DNA of 13,680 nucleotides, from contig JAHDFK010000028.1 in assembly GCA_020628175.1 (NCBI GenBank), positions 1 through 13,680 on the forward strand, read 5' to 3'. Shown here one piece after another: positions 6,830-13,680 of the stretch (its first letter is position 1; each line of letters starts with the position of its first letter). The notes under the pieces are model-generated. The model did no database searches and was not told the DNA's origin. It saw only the letters and a program-made list of their open reading frames with translations. Made by a program: the position numbers and the translations under genes. The DNA comes from Wenyingzhuangia sp. (GTDB taxonomy: Bacteria; Bacteroidota; Bacteroidia; Flavobacteriales; Flavobacteriaceae).

Positions 6830-8158
6830 ATGGAAAATTTAATTATTGCAGGGCAGTTTTTGTTGAGCCTTTCTCTATTGATTGTATTACACGAATTAGG
6901 ACACTTTATTCCTGCAAAACTATTTAAAACTAGAGTAGAAAAGTTTTATTTATTTTTTGATTACAAATTCTCATTATTTAAAAAGAAAATAGGAGAAACT
7001 ACTTACGGTATTGGATGGATTCCTTTAGGAGGGTATGTTAAAATATCTGGAATGATTGATGAAAGCATGGATACTGAGCAAATGAAAAAGCCAGCTCAAC
7101 CATGGGAGTTCAGATCGAAACCGGCATGGCAACGTTTAATTATTATGCTAGGAGGTGTTATCGTAAACTTTATTTTAGGGTTACTAATATACATTATGAT
7201 TTTTTCTGTTTGGGGAGAAGAAGTTGTAGCTCCAAAAGATGTGAAAAATGGATTTGCCATAGAAAACTATTTTAAACAGTTTGGTTTTAAAGATGGAGAT
7301 ACTTTTTTAAAAGTTGATGGAAAACCGGTAGAGAATGTTTTAAAAGTAAGTAAGTATTTGTTTTTAAGAGATGTAAAAACAATAGAGGTTTTACATGCTG
7401 ATGGTTCTGTAGAAACGTTATCGGTTCCCGAAAATATTGGTACAGAAATGTTTCAACGTGGTTTAATGAATCCTTTTACACCTCGCTTTGGAGCAGTTAT
7501 AGATTCTGTAATTGCAAATAAACCCGCTTCAAAATCAGGTTTTATAAAAGGAGATAAAGTAGTTTTTGTAAACGGAAAAGAAACGAAGTATTGGTCGGAT
7601 TTTACTTCCATTATTAAATCATCAAACGATCAACCTTTACAAGTTGTTGTAAACAGAAACAATGCAATTGTAACGTTACATGTAACCCCAGAAGATAATA
7701 AAATAGGTGTGGCACCAGCTTTTGTGGCTAGCGATATTGTAAAAGTAAAAGAGAATAAGTACAACTTTTCTGAAAGTATTTCTAAAGGATCTGCAGCAGC
7801 TTATTGGACGTTAAAAGATTATATAGCGCAATTTAAATATGTGTTTACTAAAAAAGGAGCTACAAGTATGGGAGGATTTATTTCGATAGCTAAAATATTT
7901 AAGCCAGTTTGGGATTGGCAAATTTTTTGGAAAAACACAGCTTTTTTATCAATTATGTTAGGATTTATGAACTTATTACCAATTCCAGCGTTAGATGGAG
8001 GGCATGTAGTTTTTACTTTGTATGAAATGATTACAGGAAAGAAACCTGGAGATAAGTTTTTAGAATATGCTCAAATTTCAGGATTTGTATTGTTGTTGTC
8101 GTTACTAGCATTTGCTAATGGAAATGATATTTATAAATTAATAATGAGTTACTTTTAG
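6830..8158 (+). CDS. rseP: RIP zinc metalloprotease RseP (site-2 protease)
   Basis: This 442-residue inner-membrane protease cleaves membrane-embedded substrates such as anti-sigma factors and signal-peptide remnants. The zinc motif HELGH is at residues 21-25 in the first membrane helix. The third metal ligand is Asp389 in NLLPIPALDGGHV near the C-terminus, the diagnostic LDG motif of the family. A GGxIVNF-type segment (GGVIVNFILG, about residue 109) begins the second helix. Two PDZ-like domains follow in the periplasmic loop, at about 130-200 and 218-285. The last helix is near residues 418-435. The length agrees with Bacteroidota homologues. The strong terminator at 8179-8217 makes it a single-gene unit. 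In this phylum it is expected to act in extracytoplasmic sigma factor control, but no anti-sigma gene is nearby. Confidence 0.95.
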   Translation: MENLIIAGQFLLSLSLLIVLHELGHFIPAKLFKTRVEKFYLFFDYKFSLFKKKIGETTYGIGWIPLGGYVKISGMIDESMDTEQMKKPAQPWEFRSKPAWQRLIIMLGGVIVNFILGLLIYIMIFSVWGEEVVAPKDVKNGFAIENYFKQFGFKDGDTFLKVDGKPVENVLKVSKYLFLRDVKTIEVLHADGSVETLSVPENIGTEMFQRGLMNPFTPRFGAVIDSVIANKPASKSGFIKGDKVVFVNGKETKYWSDFTSIIKSSNDQPLQVVVNRNNAIVTLHVTPEDNKIGVAPAFVASDIVKVKENKYNFSESISKGSAAAYWTLKDYIAQFKYVFTKKGATSMGGFISIAKIFKPVWDWQIFWKNTAFLSIMLGFMNLLPIPALDGGHVVFTLYEMITGKKPGDKFLEYAQISGFVLLLSLLAFANGNDIYKLIMSYF

Positions 8159-8178
8159 TAGTAAATTTATACATTAAT

Positions 8179-8217
8179 AAAAAGCTGCTCCTTCATTTAT
8201 GAAAGAGCAGCTTTTTT
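8179..8217. terminator. Terminator after rseP
   Basis: The outer stem AAAAAGCTGCTC (8179-8190) pairs with GAGCAGCTTTTT (8205-8216). A shorter inner pairing (TTC/GAA) closes the loop, and six T's run to 8217. It is 20 bp past the rseP stop and 55 bp before the antiporter start, so the two genes should be separate transcripts. Confidence 0.85.
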
Positions 8218-8271
8218 ATTGGGGTAAACTCTTAAAAAAAGACTATTTTTAAGCTAACGAAACAAAGCTTT

Positions 8272-10098
8272 ATGATAGAACTAGCAGGAATTATAATATT
8301 AGGAATTATAGCGCAATGGGTAGCTTGGAAATTAAAACTTCCCGCTATTTTACCACTAATTTTAATAGGATTAATGGTAGGACCCTTGTCTACGTTAATG
8401 ACTCCTGATGGTCAGAAATGGATAGAGCCTGTATGGAATGGTAAAACCGGACTTTTTGCAGGGGAAAGTTTGTTTTATTTTGTGTCGTTGGCCATTAGTA
8501 TTATTTTGTTCGAAGGTGGTTTAACACTAAAAAGAAAAGAAGTTTTAACCGTTGGCCCATCTATTATTAGATTGATTACTTTAGGTTCTGTAATCACATT
8601 TTTTGGAGCAGGGCTTGCTGTACATTACTTGTTTCATTTGGGATGGTCTATTTCGTTTTTATTTTCATCACTTATTATTGTTACAGGTCCTACGGTAATA
8701 GCACCAATTTTAAGGAACATCCGTTTGAAAAGAGATATTTCTGCAATTTTAAAATGGGAAGGTATTTTAATAGATCCTATAGGGGCACTAGTTGCCGTAT
8801 TGGTGTTTGAGTTTATAAGTATAGAACATACGGCTGATTATACGCAAACTGCAATTATAGAGTTTGGTAAAATAGTTTTATTTGGTTCTACATTTGGTTT
8901 TACTTTTGCACATGCTTTTAATTTTGCCTTAAAAAAGAATTTGGTCCCGAAATACTTATTAAACGTTTTTACGTTGGCATATGTGTTAGGAGTTTTTGTT
9001 TTGTCTGATTCTTTTGCGCATGAGTCTGGATTGCTTTCTGTTGTGGTTATGGGAATGGTTTTAGGAAATATTGACATGCCACATTTAAAAGAAATTTTAG
9101 ATTTTAAAGAGTCCTTAAGTGTTTTATTAATTTCAATCTTATTCATTTTATTATCTGCCAATATGAATATGAAAGATTTTGACTTGATTAACAATTGGCA
9201 AACACTAGCACTTTTTGGTGTTATTATATTTATAGTAAGGCCTTTGGGAGTGTTTTTAAGTACACGAGGATCGAGTTTAAAATTTAGCGAAAAAGTATTT
9301 ATTAGTTGGGTAGGGCCCCGTGGTATTGTTGCTGCTGGTATTGCTTCGTTATTTGGTTTAAAATTGGTAGCTCAAGGTGAGGCTGGAGCAGAATATATAA
9401 CGCCTTTAGTTTTTGTAATTGTATTAGGTACTGTATTGTTAAACGCTACAATGGCACGATTTGTTGCAAGAATTTTAGGAGTCTCTATCCGATCTTCTAA
9501 AGGAATTTTAATTGTTGGAGCTTCTGAAATATCTAGAATTTTGGCAAGTTATTTAGAAGAAAAAAACAGATATGTTGTTTTAATAGATAACAATCAAGAT
9601 AAAATTTCATTAGCCCAATCTATGGGGCTAAATGCAGAAGAGGTAGATGTGTTTTCTGGTGAAGTAGCCGATGATATTGAGTTTTCGGATATAGGTTACA
9701 TGTTAGCATTAACAGGTAGTAAAAAAGTAAATACACATGCCATCCATAGTTTTAAACGTTTGGTAGACAAATCAGCAGCTTATCGTTTTGTGTCTGAAAC
9801 AGAATTAAGTGAAGGAATTATTGATGAGGGAGCTAATTTATTATCCATCAATAATGATTTTATAAAATTTAGTGAACTTGTAAGAGAATACCCTGGAATG
9901 AACGAAGTAGACGTAGCTACAAAACAAGAATTTGAGGAGAAACTAACTTTGTTGAAACAAGAAGCCAAAACAGTTCCGTTATTTTTGTTAGATGAAAAAG
10001 GAGAGTTGTTAGTACTCACAACTTTGACAGATACTGTTGTAATAAAAGAGAATTGTAAAATAGTATATCTTGGAAAGCCTTTGTTTGAAGAGAAGTAA
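8272..10098 (+). CDS. Monovalent cation:proton antiporter with TrkA-N (RCK) domain
   Basis: This 608-residue protein has two parts. Residues about 1-400 form a polytopic CPA-type Na+(K+)/H+ exchanger domain, with GPTVIAP at 139-145 and the likely ion-site segment WEGILIDPIGA at 162-172 (Asp168), then a GPRGIVAAGIA helix near 347. Residues about 410-530 form a cytoplasmic nucleotide-binding RCK/TrkA-N domain beginning KGILIVGASEISR. A C-terminal region of about 80 residues follows that does not obviously match RCK-C. The exchanger should move Na+ or K+ out in return for H+, with gating by NAD(H) or a nucleotide; ion choice cannot be read from sequence. Where NhaP-type CPA1 proteins have Asn-Asp, this one has Ile-Asp, so transport may be electroneutral or differ in mechanism. 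It stands alone between the rseP terminator and the rpsP promoter. Confidence 0.9.
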   Translation: MIELAGIIILGIIAQWVAWKLKLPAILPLILIGLMVGPLSTLMTPDGQKWIEPVWNGKTGLFAGESLFYFVSLAISIILFEGGLTLKRKEVLTVGPSIIRLITLGSVITFFGAGLAVHYLFHLGWSISFLFSSLIIVTGPTVIAPILRNIRLKRDISAILKWEGILIDPIGALVAVLVFEFISIEHTADYTQTAIIEFGKIVLFGSTFGFTFAHAFNFALKKNLVPKYLLNVFTLAYVLGVFVLSDSFAHESGLLSVVVMGMVLGNIDMPHLKEILDFKESLSVLLISILFILLSANMNMKDFDLINNWQTLALFGVIIFIVRPLGVFLSTRGSSLKFSEKVFISWVGPRGIVAAGIASLFGLKLVAQGEAGAEYITPLVFVIVLGTVLLNATMARFVARILGVSIRSSKGILIVGASEISRILASYLEEKNRYVVLIDNNQDKISLAQSMGLNAEEVDVFSGEVADDIEFSDIGYMLALTGSKKVNTHAIHSFKRLVDKSAAYRFVSETELSEGIIDEGANLLSINNDFIKFSELVREYPGMNEVDVATKQEFEEKLTLLKQEAKTVPLFLLDEKGELLVLTTLTDTVVIKENCKIVYLGKPLFEEK

Positions 10099-10153
10099 AC
10101 TTATGTTTCTTTAAAAAAATATAAGAAGAACGGTATTACATTTATAATATTTG

Positions 10154-10161
10154 TATATTTG
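10154..10161 (+). promoter_or_regulatory. Promoter -7 element of the rpsP operon (TATATTTG)
   Basis: TATATTTG matches TAnnTTTG and lies 50 bp before the rpsP ATG. It would give a leader of roughly 45 nt that contains the hairpin at 10182-10198. A second near match (TAATATTTG, one base longer) overlaps just upstream. No TTG is at -33. Confidence 0.6.
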
Positions 10162-10181
10162 CAACCTTAAAAATTAATAAC

Positions 10182-10198
10182 GTAGGTCGTGAACCTAC
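10182..10198 (+). promoter_or_regulatory. Hairpin in the rpsP 5' leader, possible S16 autoregulatory element
   Basis: GTAGGT (10182-10187) pairs perfectly with ACCTAC (10193-10198) around a CGTGA loop, the only GC-rich structure in an otherwise A/T leader and 13 nt before the rpsP ATG. There is no U-tract, so it is not a terminator. Ribosomal proteins often bind such leaders to control their own operon, and I recall a leader candidate proposed for S16 in Flavobacteria, but cannot confirm a match here. Confidence 0.5.
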
Positions 10199-10211
10199 AC
10201 AATTTAAAATT

Positions 10212-10751
10212 ATGTCAGTAAAAATTAGATTACAAAGACACGGTAAAAAAGGAAAACCTTTTTACTTCGTAGTAGCTGCAGATGCACGTTCTAAAAGAGA
10301 TGGTAAATTCTTAGAGAAATTAGGATCTTACAACCCAAACCATAATCCAGCAATCATCGAATTAGATGTTGATGCTTCTGTAAAATGGTTAAACAATGGT
10401 GCACAACCAACAGATACTGCAAGAACAATTTTATCTACTAAAGGTGTTTTATTAAAGAAACACTTACAAGGTGGTGTTAAAAAAGGAGCTTTAACAGAAG
10501 AGCAAGCTGAAGCTAAATTTAAGGCATGGGTAGAGTCTAAAGAGGCTGCTATTCAAGCTAAAAAAGATGGATTATCTGCTGATCAAGCTGCTGCTAAAGC
10601 TAAAGTTTTAGAAGCTGAAAAAGCTGTAAACGAAGCTCGTATTGCTGCTGCAAAAGAAGCTGAAGAAGCATTGTTAGCAGAAGCTAAGGCTGCTGAAGCT
10701 GCAACAGAAGAAGCTGCTGCTGAGGAAACTACAGAAGAAGCTGCTGAGTAA
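10212..10751 (+). CDS. rpsP: 30S ribosomal protein S16 (bS16)
   Basis: The N-terminal 85-100 residues are a standard bS16: SVKIRLQRHGKKGKPFYFVVAADARSKRDG is the family signature, followed by LGSYNPN and a TxxTARxIL-like helix. It binds 16S rRNA and helps assemble the 30S body. At 179 residues it is about twice the E. coli length (82). The extra C-terminal region, about 100-179, is an Ala/Glu/Lys-rich helix ending in a strongly acidic EETTEEAAE tail. Such extensions are common in Bacteroidota. It is the first gene of an operon with rimM 19 bp downstream, the same pairing as in many bacteria. trmD and rplS, the usual next members in proteobacteria, are not here. Confidence 0.97.
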   Translation: MSVKIRLQRHGKKGKPFYFVVAADARSKRDGKFLEKLGSYNPNHNPAIIELDVDASVKWLNNGAQPTDTARTILSTKGVLLKKHLQGGVKKGALTEEQAEAKFKAWVESKEAAIQAKKDGLSADQAAAKAKVLEAEKAVNEARIAAAKEAEEALLAEAKAAEAATEEAAAEETTEEAAE

Positions 10752-10770
10752 TTTCTAGAAATTCGATTTT

Positions 10771-11298
10771 ATGAGAAAAGAAGATTGTTTCTATTTAGGT
10801 AAAATCGTTAGAAAACACAGCTTTAAAGGCGAGGTTGTTATCAAATTAGATACAGATGAACCGAACCTTTACCAAAATATGGAATCAGTCTTTGTCGAAC
10901 ATGGCAAAGATTTGATTCCTTTTTTTATTGAAGAAAGTTTATTGCAAAAAGGAAATCAATTAAGAGTTCGATTCGAAACTGTAGATACCGAACAAGATGC
11001 TGATGCAATAATGAATGCGGGAATTTTCTTACCACTCGCATTTTTACCGAAATTAACGGGGAACAAATTTTATTTTCACGAAATTATAGGATTTACAGCT
11101 GTAGATGTTACTTATGGTGAGTTTGGAGCTATTGTAGGTGTAAATGATAGTACTGCACAGGCATTATTTGAAATAGACAATAATGGAGTAGAAGTACTAG
11201 TACCTATGATTGATGACTTTATCAAGAAGATTGATAGAGAAAATAAACAAGTTGTTTTAGAAACTCCACCTGGCTTAATAGACATGTATTTGTCGTAA
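10771..11298 (+). CDS. rimM: Ribosome maturation factor RimM
   Basis: RimM assists late 30S assembly, acting on the 16S head around S19. The 175-residue protein shows the two-domain layout: an N-terminal beta-barrel starting CFYLGKIVRKHSFKGEVVIKLDTD (the GxIxxxHGxxGEV-like motif, with Ser in place of the first Gly) and a C-terminal PRC barrel from about residue 95 (GNKFYFHEIIGF) to the closing VLVPMIDDFIKKID...PPGLIDMYL, which is the family's usual ending. It follows rpsP by 19 bp in the same direction, so the two are likely co-transcribed, as expected for two 30S factors. No oddity is seen in the coding sequence. Confidence 0.96.
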   Translation: MRKEDCFYLGKIVRKHSFKGEVVIKLDTDEPNLYQNMESVFVEHGKDLIPFFIEESLLQKGNQLRVRFETVDTEQDADAIMNAGIFLPLAFLPKLTGNKFYFHEIIGFTAVDVTYGEFGAIVGVNDSTAQALFEIDNNGVEVLVPMIDDFIKKIDRENKQVVLETPPGLIDMYLS

Positions 11299-11320
11299 AA
11301 TTATCAGAAACATTTGTATT

Positions 11321-11339
11321 TTTATCTTCTCAAGATAAG
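11321..11339 (+). promoter_or_regulatory. Hairpin over the ribosome-binding region of the methyltransferase gene
   Basis: TTATCTT (11322-11328) and AAGATAA (11332-11338) form a perfect 7-bp stem with a CTC loop; a T-G pair adds an eighth. It ends 2 nt before the ATG at 11342, where an initiating ribosome would sit. There is no U-tract after it, so it is not a terminator. It may dampen translation or cap the mRNA, or be chance in AT-rich DNA. Confidence 0.4.
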
Positions 11340-11341
11340 TA

Positions 11342-12046
11342 ATGTTTCAATTCAAACAATTTTCTATTTTACAAGAAAAATCAGCCATGAAAGTGGGTAC
11401 TGATGGCGTACTTTTAGGAGCTTGGGCAAGAGTTCAAGGTCAAGAAAAAGAAGTGTTAGATATTGGTACAGGTACTGGATTGATAGCTTTAATGTTAGCA
11501 CAACGCACAACAGACAAAGTAAATATAAGTGCTGTAGAGGTAGAAAAAGAAGCTTGTGAGGAAGCACAGTATAATTTTGAAAACTCAAAGTGGAATCATA
11601 AATTATCACTTTATAATACATCTATTAAAAACCATCATCCAAAGGTAAAATATGATGTTATTGTTTGCAATCCTCCTTATTTTACAGATACGCTAAAAAC
11701 ACCCTTAAAAACTGCAAGAACTTTAGCAAGACATGTTGATGATTTGTCTTTTAAAGAACTATTAACTCTTACAGCTAATCTATTACCTACAACAGGAAAT
11801 GCTTTTTTTGTAATTCCCTTTAAAGAAGAAGAATATTTTATTGCTTTGGCAAAAGAGAGTGGTTTGTTTGTAAACAAAATAACGCGTGTAAAAGGCAGAG
11901 AAGAAGTCGCTGTTAAACGAAGTTTATTAGCTTTTTCAAAACAAAAACATTTGATTGTAGAAGACGAGCTTGTTATAGAAATAGATAGGCACGTATACAC
12001 ACAAGACTATATCAACTTAACCAAAGAGTTTTATTTAAAAATGTAA
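11342..12046 (+). CDS. tRNA1(Val) (adenine37-N6)-methyltransferase, TrmN6/YfiC-type
   Basis: This 234-residue Rossmann-fold SAM-dependent methyltransferase makes m6A at position 37 of tRNA1(Val) in E. coli (YfiC/TrmN6). The family opening FKQFSILQEKSAMKVGTDGVLLGAW is at residues 4-28, the SAM motif VLDIGTGTGLIAL at 38-50, an acidic ribose contact near Glu66, and the catalytic NPPYF at 110-114, which marks N6-adenine methylation. The start is fixed by the FxFKQF opening, normally at residue 2-4. It follows rimM by 43 bp, a gap that holds a hairpin, and precedes the DUF423 gene by 4 bp. With S16 and RimM it makes a translation-themed operon. The exact tRNA target is by homology only. Confidence 0.92.
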   Translation: MFQFKQFSILQEKSAMKVGTDGVLLGAWARVQGQEKEVLDIGTGTGLIALMLAQRTTDKVNISAVEVEKEACEEAQYNFENSKWNHKLSLYNTSIKNHHPKVKYDVIVCNPPYFTDTLKTPLKTARTLARHVDDLSFKELLTLTANLLPTTGNAFFVIPFKEEEYFIALAKESGLFVNKITRVKGREEVAVKRSLLAFSKQKHLIVEDELVIEIDRHVYTQDYINLTKEFYLKM

Positions 12047-12050
12047 AATC

Positions 12051-12422
12051 ATGAAAAAATATATTGCCATTGCAGCATTAAGTGGAGCATCATCTGTAGC
12101 ATTAGGTGCATTTGGAGCTCATGGCTTAAGAAATGTATTAACAGATGCTCTATTAACAAGTTTTTTAACAGGAATACGCTACCAAGTAATTCATAGTTTA
12201 CTGTTGTTAATTATTGTATTGTTACCTGTATTGTCTGAAGCTCAGAAAAAAATAACGGCAAATTTTATCATTGGCGGAATTTTACTTTTTTCGGGTTCTA
12301 TTTATTTGTTAACGCTTGGCTTAGTACCGTCTAAATATGTTTGGTTTGTAACTCCTGTAGGAGGTTTGTTGTTATTAACATCGTGGTTGTTACTAGCTTT
12401 TTATGCATTTAAAAAACAATAG
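12051..12422 (+). CDS. DUF423 family small membrane protein (YgdD-like)
   Basis: The 123-residue protein has four hydrophobic segments at about 4-22, 44-62, 69-88 and 95-118 and short polar loops. It begins with the family signature SGASSVALGAFGAHGL (residues 11-26) followed by a GIRYQVIHSL segment at 41-50, as in E. coli YgdD and B. subtilis YwdK. The family is widespread, located in the inner membrane, and has no proven function. It starts 4 bp after the methyltransferase stop, so it is co-transcribed with that gene and probably with rpsP-rimM. No terminator hairpin could be found in the 108 bp that follow. The basic C-terminus (FKKQ) suits a cytoplasmic end. Confidence 0.92.
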   Translation: MKKYIAIAALSGASSVALGAFGAHGLRNVLTDALLTSFLTGIRYQVIHSLLLLIIVLLPVLSEAQKKITANFIIGGILLFSGSIYLLTLGLVPSKYVWFVTPVGGLLLLTSWLLLAFYAFKKQ

Positions 12423-12493
12423 ATTCTATTTTATTATAAACCTTTGTGTGTAAAATAAATATAATAAATAAGAGGTTATCCTAAATTTCTATC

Positions 12494-12500
12494 TAACTTG
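12494..12500 (+). promoter_or_regulatory. Weak candidate -7 element for the GH16 gene (TAACTTG)
   Basis: TAACTTG is one T short of TAnnTTTG and lies 30 bp before the ATG. The sequence after it (CGCAAACG) resembles the start region of Bacteroidota transcripts. No -33 TTG was found. Confidence 0.3.
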
Positions 12501-12530
12501 CGCAAACGATAAACCCTTAAAATTACAACA

Positions 12531-13589
12531 ATGCAAAAAAGAAATTTCATAAAAATATTCTTATTTAGTTTATTATTAGTATTTACTGTAGCCTGTGGTT
12601 CTGATGATGTTGAAAATCAGGAAGAAATAAAGATGGAGGAAACAAAAGAAGACACAGAAGAAACTCCTGTAGAAGAACCAAAAACAGATGTAGTAGAAGA
12701 GCCTGTTGAGGAGGAGATGCCAGTAGAACCAGAAAAAGATAAAGGGACAAAACCTTATTTTACAAGTGATGTAAAAGCAACTATTCCAGAAGGAATGCAG
12801 TGGGTAAAAGTAGAAAATATGTCAGATGAATTTGAAACCACTACTTTAGATGCTAACAAATGGCACAACAACCCGAAGACAGATGGTTTTGGTTGGTTAG
12901 GTAGACCACCCGCTTTGTTTGATCCTGAAAATGTGAGCGTAAAAGATGGTAACTTAAATGTTACTACATTAAAGTACGATACACCTAAAACAGTAAATGG
13001 TATTAAATTTACACATGGTGGTGCAATTCTTAGATCTAAAAACACAGGAAATAGCGGAATGTATTACGAATGTAGAATGAAAGCAAACAAAACAGTAATG
13101 TCTTCTACATTTTGGTTATCTATGAAACAGAGTTGTAATACAGGTTCTAGTTTGCCAACAAGAAAATTAGAATTAGATATACAAGAATGTGTGGGGAGAA
13201 CAAGTAACAATGCGGCTCCTTGGTCTCGTAATTTTGATAACAATTTTCATTCAAATGCTTTTAGACATGCCAGACCATGCGATGTTTCTAAAACAGAACA
13301 AATACAAGGTGTTGTTAATTTTACAGAAAAAAATCATTCAAGATATTTTGTCTATGGTTTTTGGTGGAAAACACCAACAGATTTAAGATTTTACTTAGAT
13401 GGTGAATACAAATATTCTATAGTACCTTCTACAGATTTTGATATTGATGGGTATATTACAATGGCAATGGAAACATATGATTGGAATCCTATTGATGAAG
13501 ATAGTATTTTCGAAACGGCATCTTGGGATGATAGAACAACAAAATATGACTGGGTACGTACTTGGAAGTTAGAAGCAATAGCAGAGTAG
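12531..13589 (+). CDS. Surface-type lipoprotein with GH16 glycoside hydrolase domain (agarase/porphyranase-like)
   Basis: This 352-residue lipoprotein has a signal peptide ending at Cys22 (FTVAC). The next residues, GSDD, resemble the surface-export signal of flavobacterial lipoproteins. Residues about 28-78 are a flexible Glu/Pro/Thr/Val-rich tether. The catalytic domain covers about 90-350. The active site is Glu214-Leu-Asp216-Ile-Gln-Glu219, the GH16 ExDxxE motif (nucleophile Glu214, acid/base Glu219). Flanking segments WLGRPPALFDPENVSVKDGNL, YYECRMKANKTVMSSTFWLS, GFWWKTPTDLRFYLDGEYK and MAMETYDWNP are those of marine agarase/porphyranase GH16 enzymes. It probably cleaves an internal beta-linkage in a red-algal galactan at the cell surface; agar, porphyran and carrageenan cannot be separated here. 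It has four domain cysteines (181, 202, 220, 250). No SusC/D or sulfatase gene is present, and an IS-like end starts 37 bp downstream. Confidence 0.88.
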   Translation: MQKRNFIKIFLFSLLLVFTVACGSDDVENQEEIKMEETKEDTEETPVEEPKTDVVEEPVEEEMPVEPEKDKGTKPYFTSDVKATIPEGMQWVKVENMSDEFETTTLDANKWHNNPKTDGFGWLGRPPALFDPENVSVKDGNLNVTTLKYDTPKTVNGIKFTHGGAILRSKNTGNSGMYYECRMKANKTVMSSTFWLSMKQSCNTGSSLPTRKLELDIQECVGRTSNNAAPWSRNFDNNFHSNAFRHARPCDVSKTEQIQGVVNFTEKNHSRYFVYGFWWKTPTDLRFYLDGEYKYSIVPSTDFDIDGYITMAMETYDWNPIDEDSIFETASWDDRTTKYDWVRTWKLEAIAE

Positions 13590-13626
13590 TTAAGTTGCTA
13601 TACAATAAAAAAAGGGAAATCTAAAT

Positions 13627-13680
13627 GACACTGTCCCACAATTTGTGTAAGTTTTAAAAATAGGGTTTAGTTCTTTTATA
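13627..13680. mobile_element. Probable end of an IS256-family insertion sequence (partial)
   Basis: Bases 13627-13651 start GACACTGTCCCACAATTTG and continue TGTAAG. From memory, IS256 itself ends in GATAAAGTCCGTATAATTGTGTAAAAG: GA, a GTCC at the same offset, and a shared AATTGTGTAA-like block. The 5' limit is placed at the GA by that comparison. The rest runs off the window, so the transposase, the other inverted repeat and the target duplication cannot be seen. The bases just before (CTAAAT at 13621-13626) would be part of any target duplication. Confidence 0.55.

Noticed and set aside
8838..9194. A 118-codon minus-strand open frame within the antiporter gene
   Set aside because: It is Lys/Asn/Thr-rich antisense of membrane helices, with no promoter, no motif, and a well-supported gene on the other strand.
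10099..10130. Possible terminator after the antiporter (CTTAT ... ATAAG)
   Set aside because: The stem is A/T only with a mismatch and almost no loop, and no T run follows it.
12423..12530. Searched for a terminator between the DUF423 and GH16 genes
   Set aside because: Only weak A/T pairings were found. Readthrough cannot be excluded, but nothing supports a terminator call.
1..13680. CRISPR arrays, tRNA or rRNA genes, toxin-antitoxin or phage-defence loci
   Set aside because: No repeat-spacer pattern, no cloverleaf or rRNA-like sequence, and no defence-type domain was seen on either strand.

Overview
The window is about 13.7 kb of AT-rich chromosome that looks like a marine member of the Flavobacteriaceae (Bacteroidota). 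The evidence is the low GC content; several TAnnTTTG promoter -7 elements in place of an E. coli-type -10 box; few Shine-Dalgarno sequences; a ribosomal protein S16 with a long Ala/Glu-rich tail; and a surface-type lipoprotein with a GSDD motif after the lipobox cysteine that carries a GH16 domain of the kind used on red-algal galactans. The genus cannot be fixed from this sequence.

Left part (1-3.6 kb): the probable 3' end of a + strand gene meets a small secreted coiled-coil protein (minus strand) at a bidirectional terminator. Next come a small BON-LysM protein (minus) and, facing away from it, a 708-residue secreted protein with four clear LysM repeats and a periplasmic-binding-protein-like C-terminal domain. 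The large LysM gene runs tail-to-tail into an SDR/epimerase gene with a 9-bp overlap. Its likely terminator hairpin lies inside the last codons of that opposing gene.

Middle part (4.6-10.1 kb): a two-gene unit (5-formyltetrahydrofolate cyclo-ligase and an HD phosphohydrolase, overlapping by 8 bp) is followed by a cluster of hairpins. A SCO1-family copper/thiol protein (minus) is divergent from the site-2 protease rseP (+). After a strong terminator comes a monovalent cation/proton antiporter fused to a TrkA-N (RCK) domain.

Right part (10.1-13.7 kb): the translation and RNA-modification unit rpsP-rimM-trmN6-type methyltransferase-DUF423 follows a good -7 element and a leader hairpin. Then comes the GH16 lipoprotein. 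The last about 54 bases look like the terminal inverted repeat of an IS256-family insertion sequence, 37 bp after the GH16 stop codon. Most of the window is ordinary housekeeping and envelope DNA. I see no CRISPR, no tRNA or rRNA, no defence system, and nothing that clearly amounts to an undescribed system. The best leads are the IS end, the rpsP leader hairpin, the hairpin over the start of the trmN6-type gene, the terminator hidden in a coding sequence, and the substrate of the GH16 enzyme.
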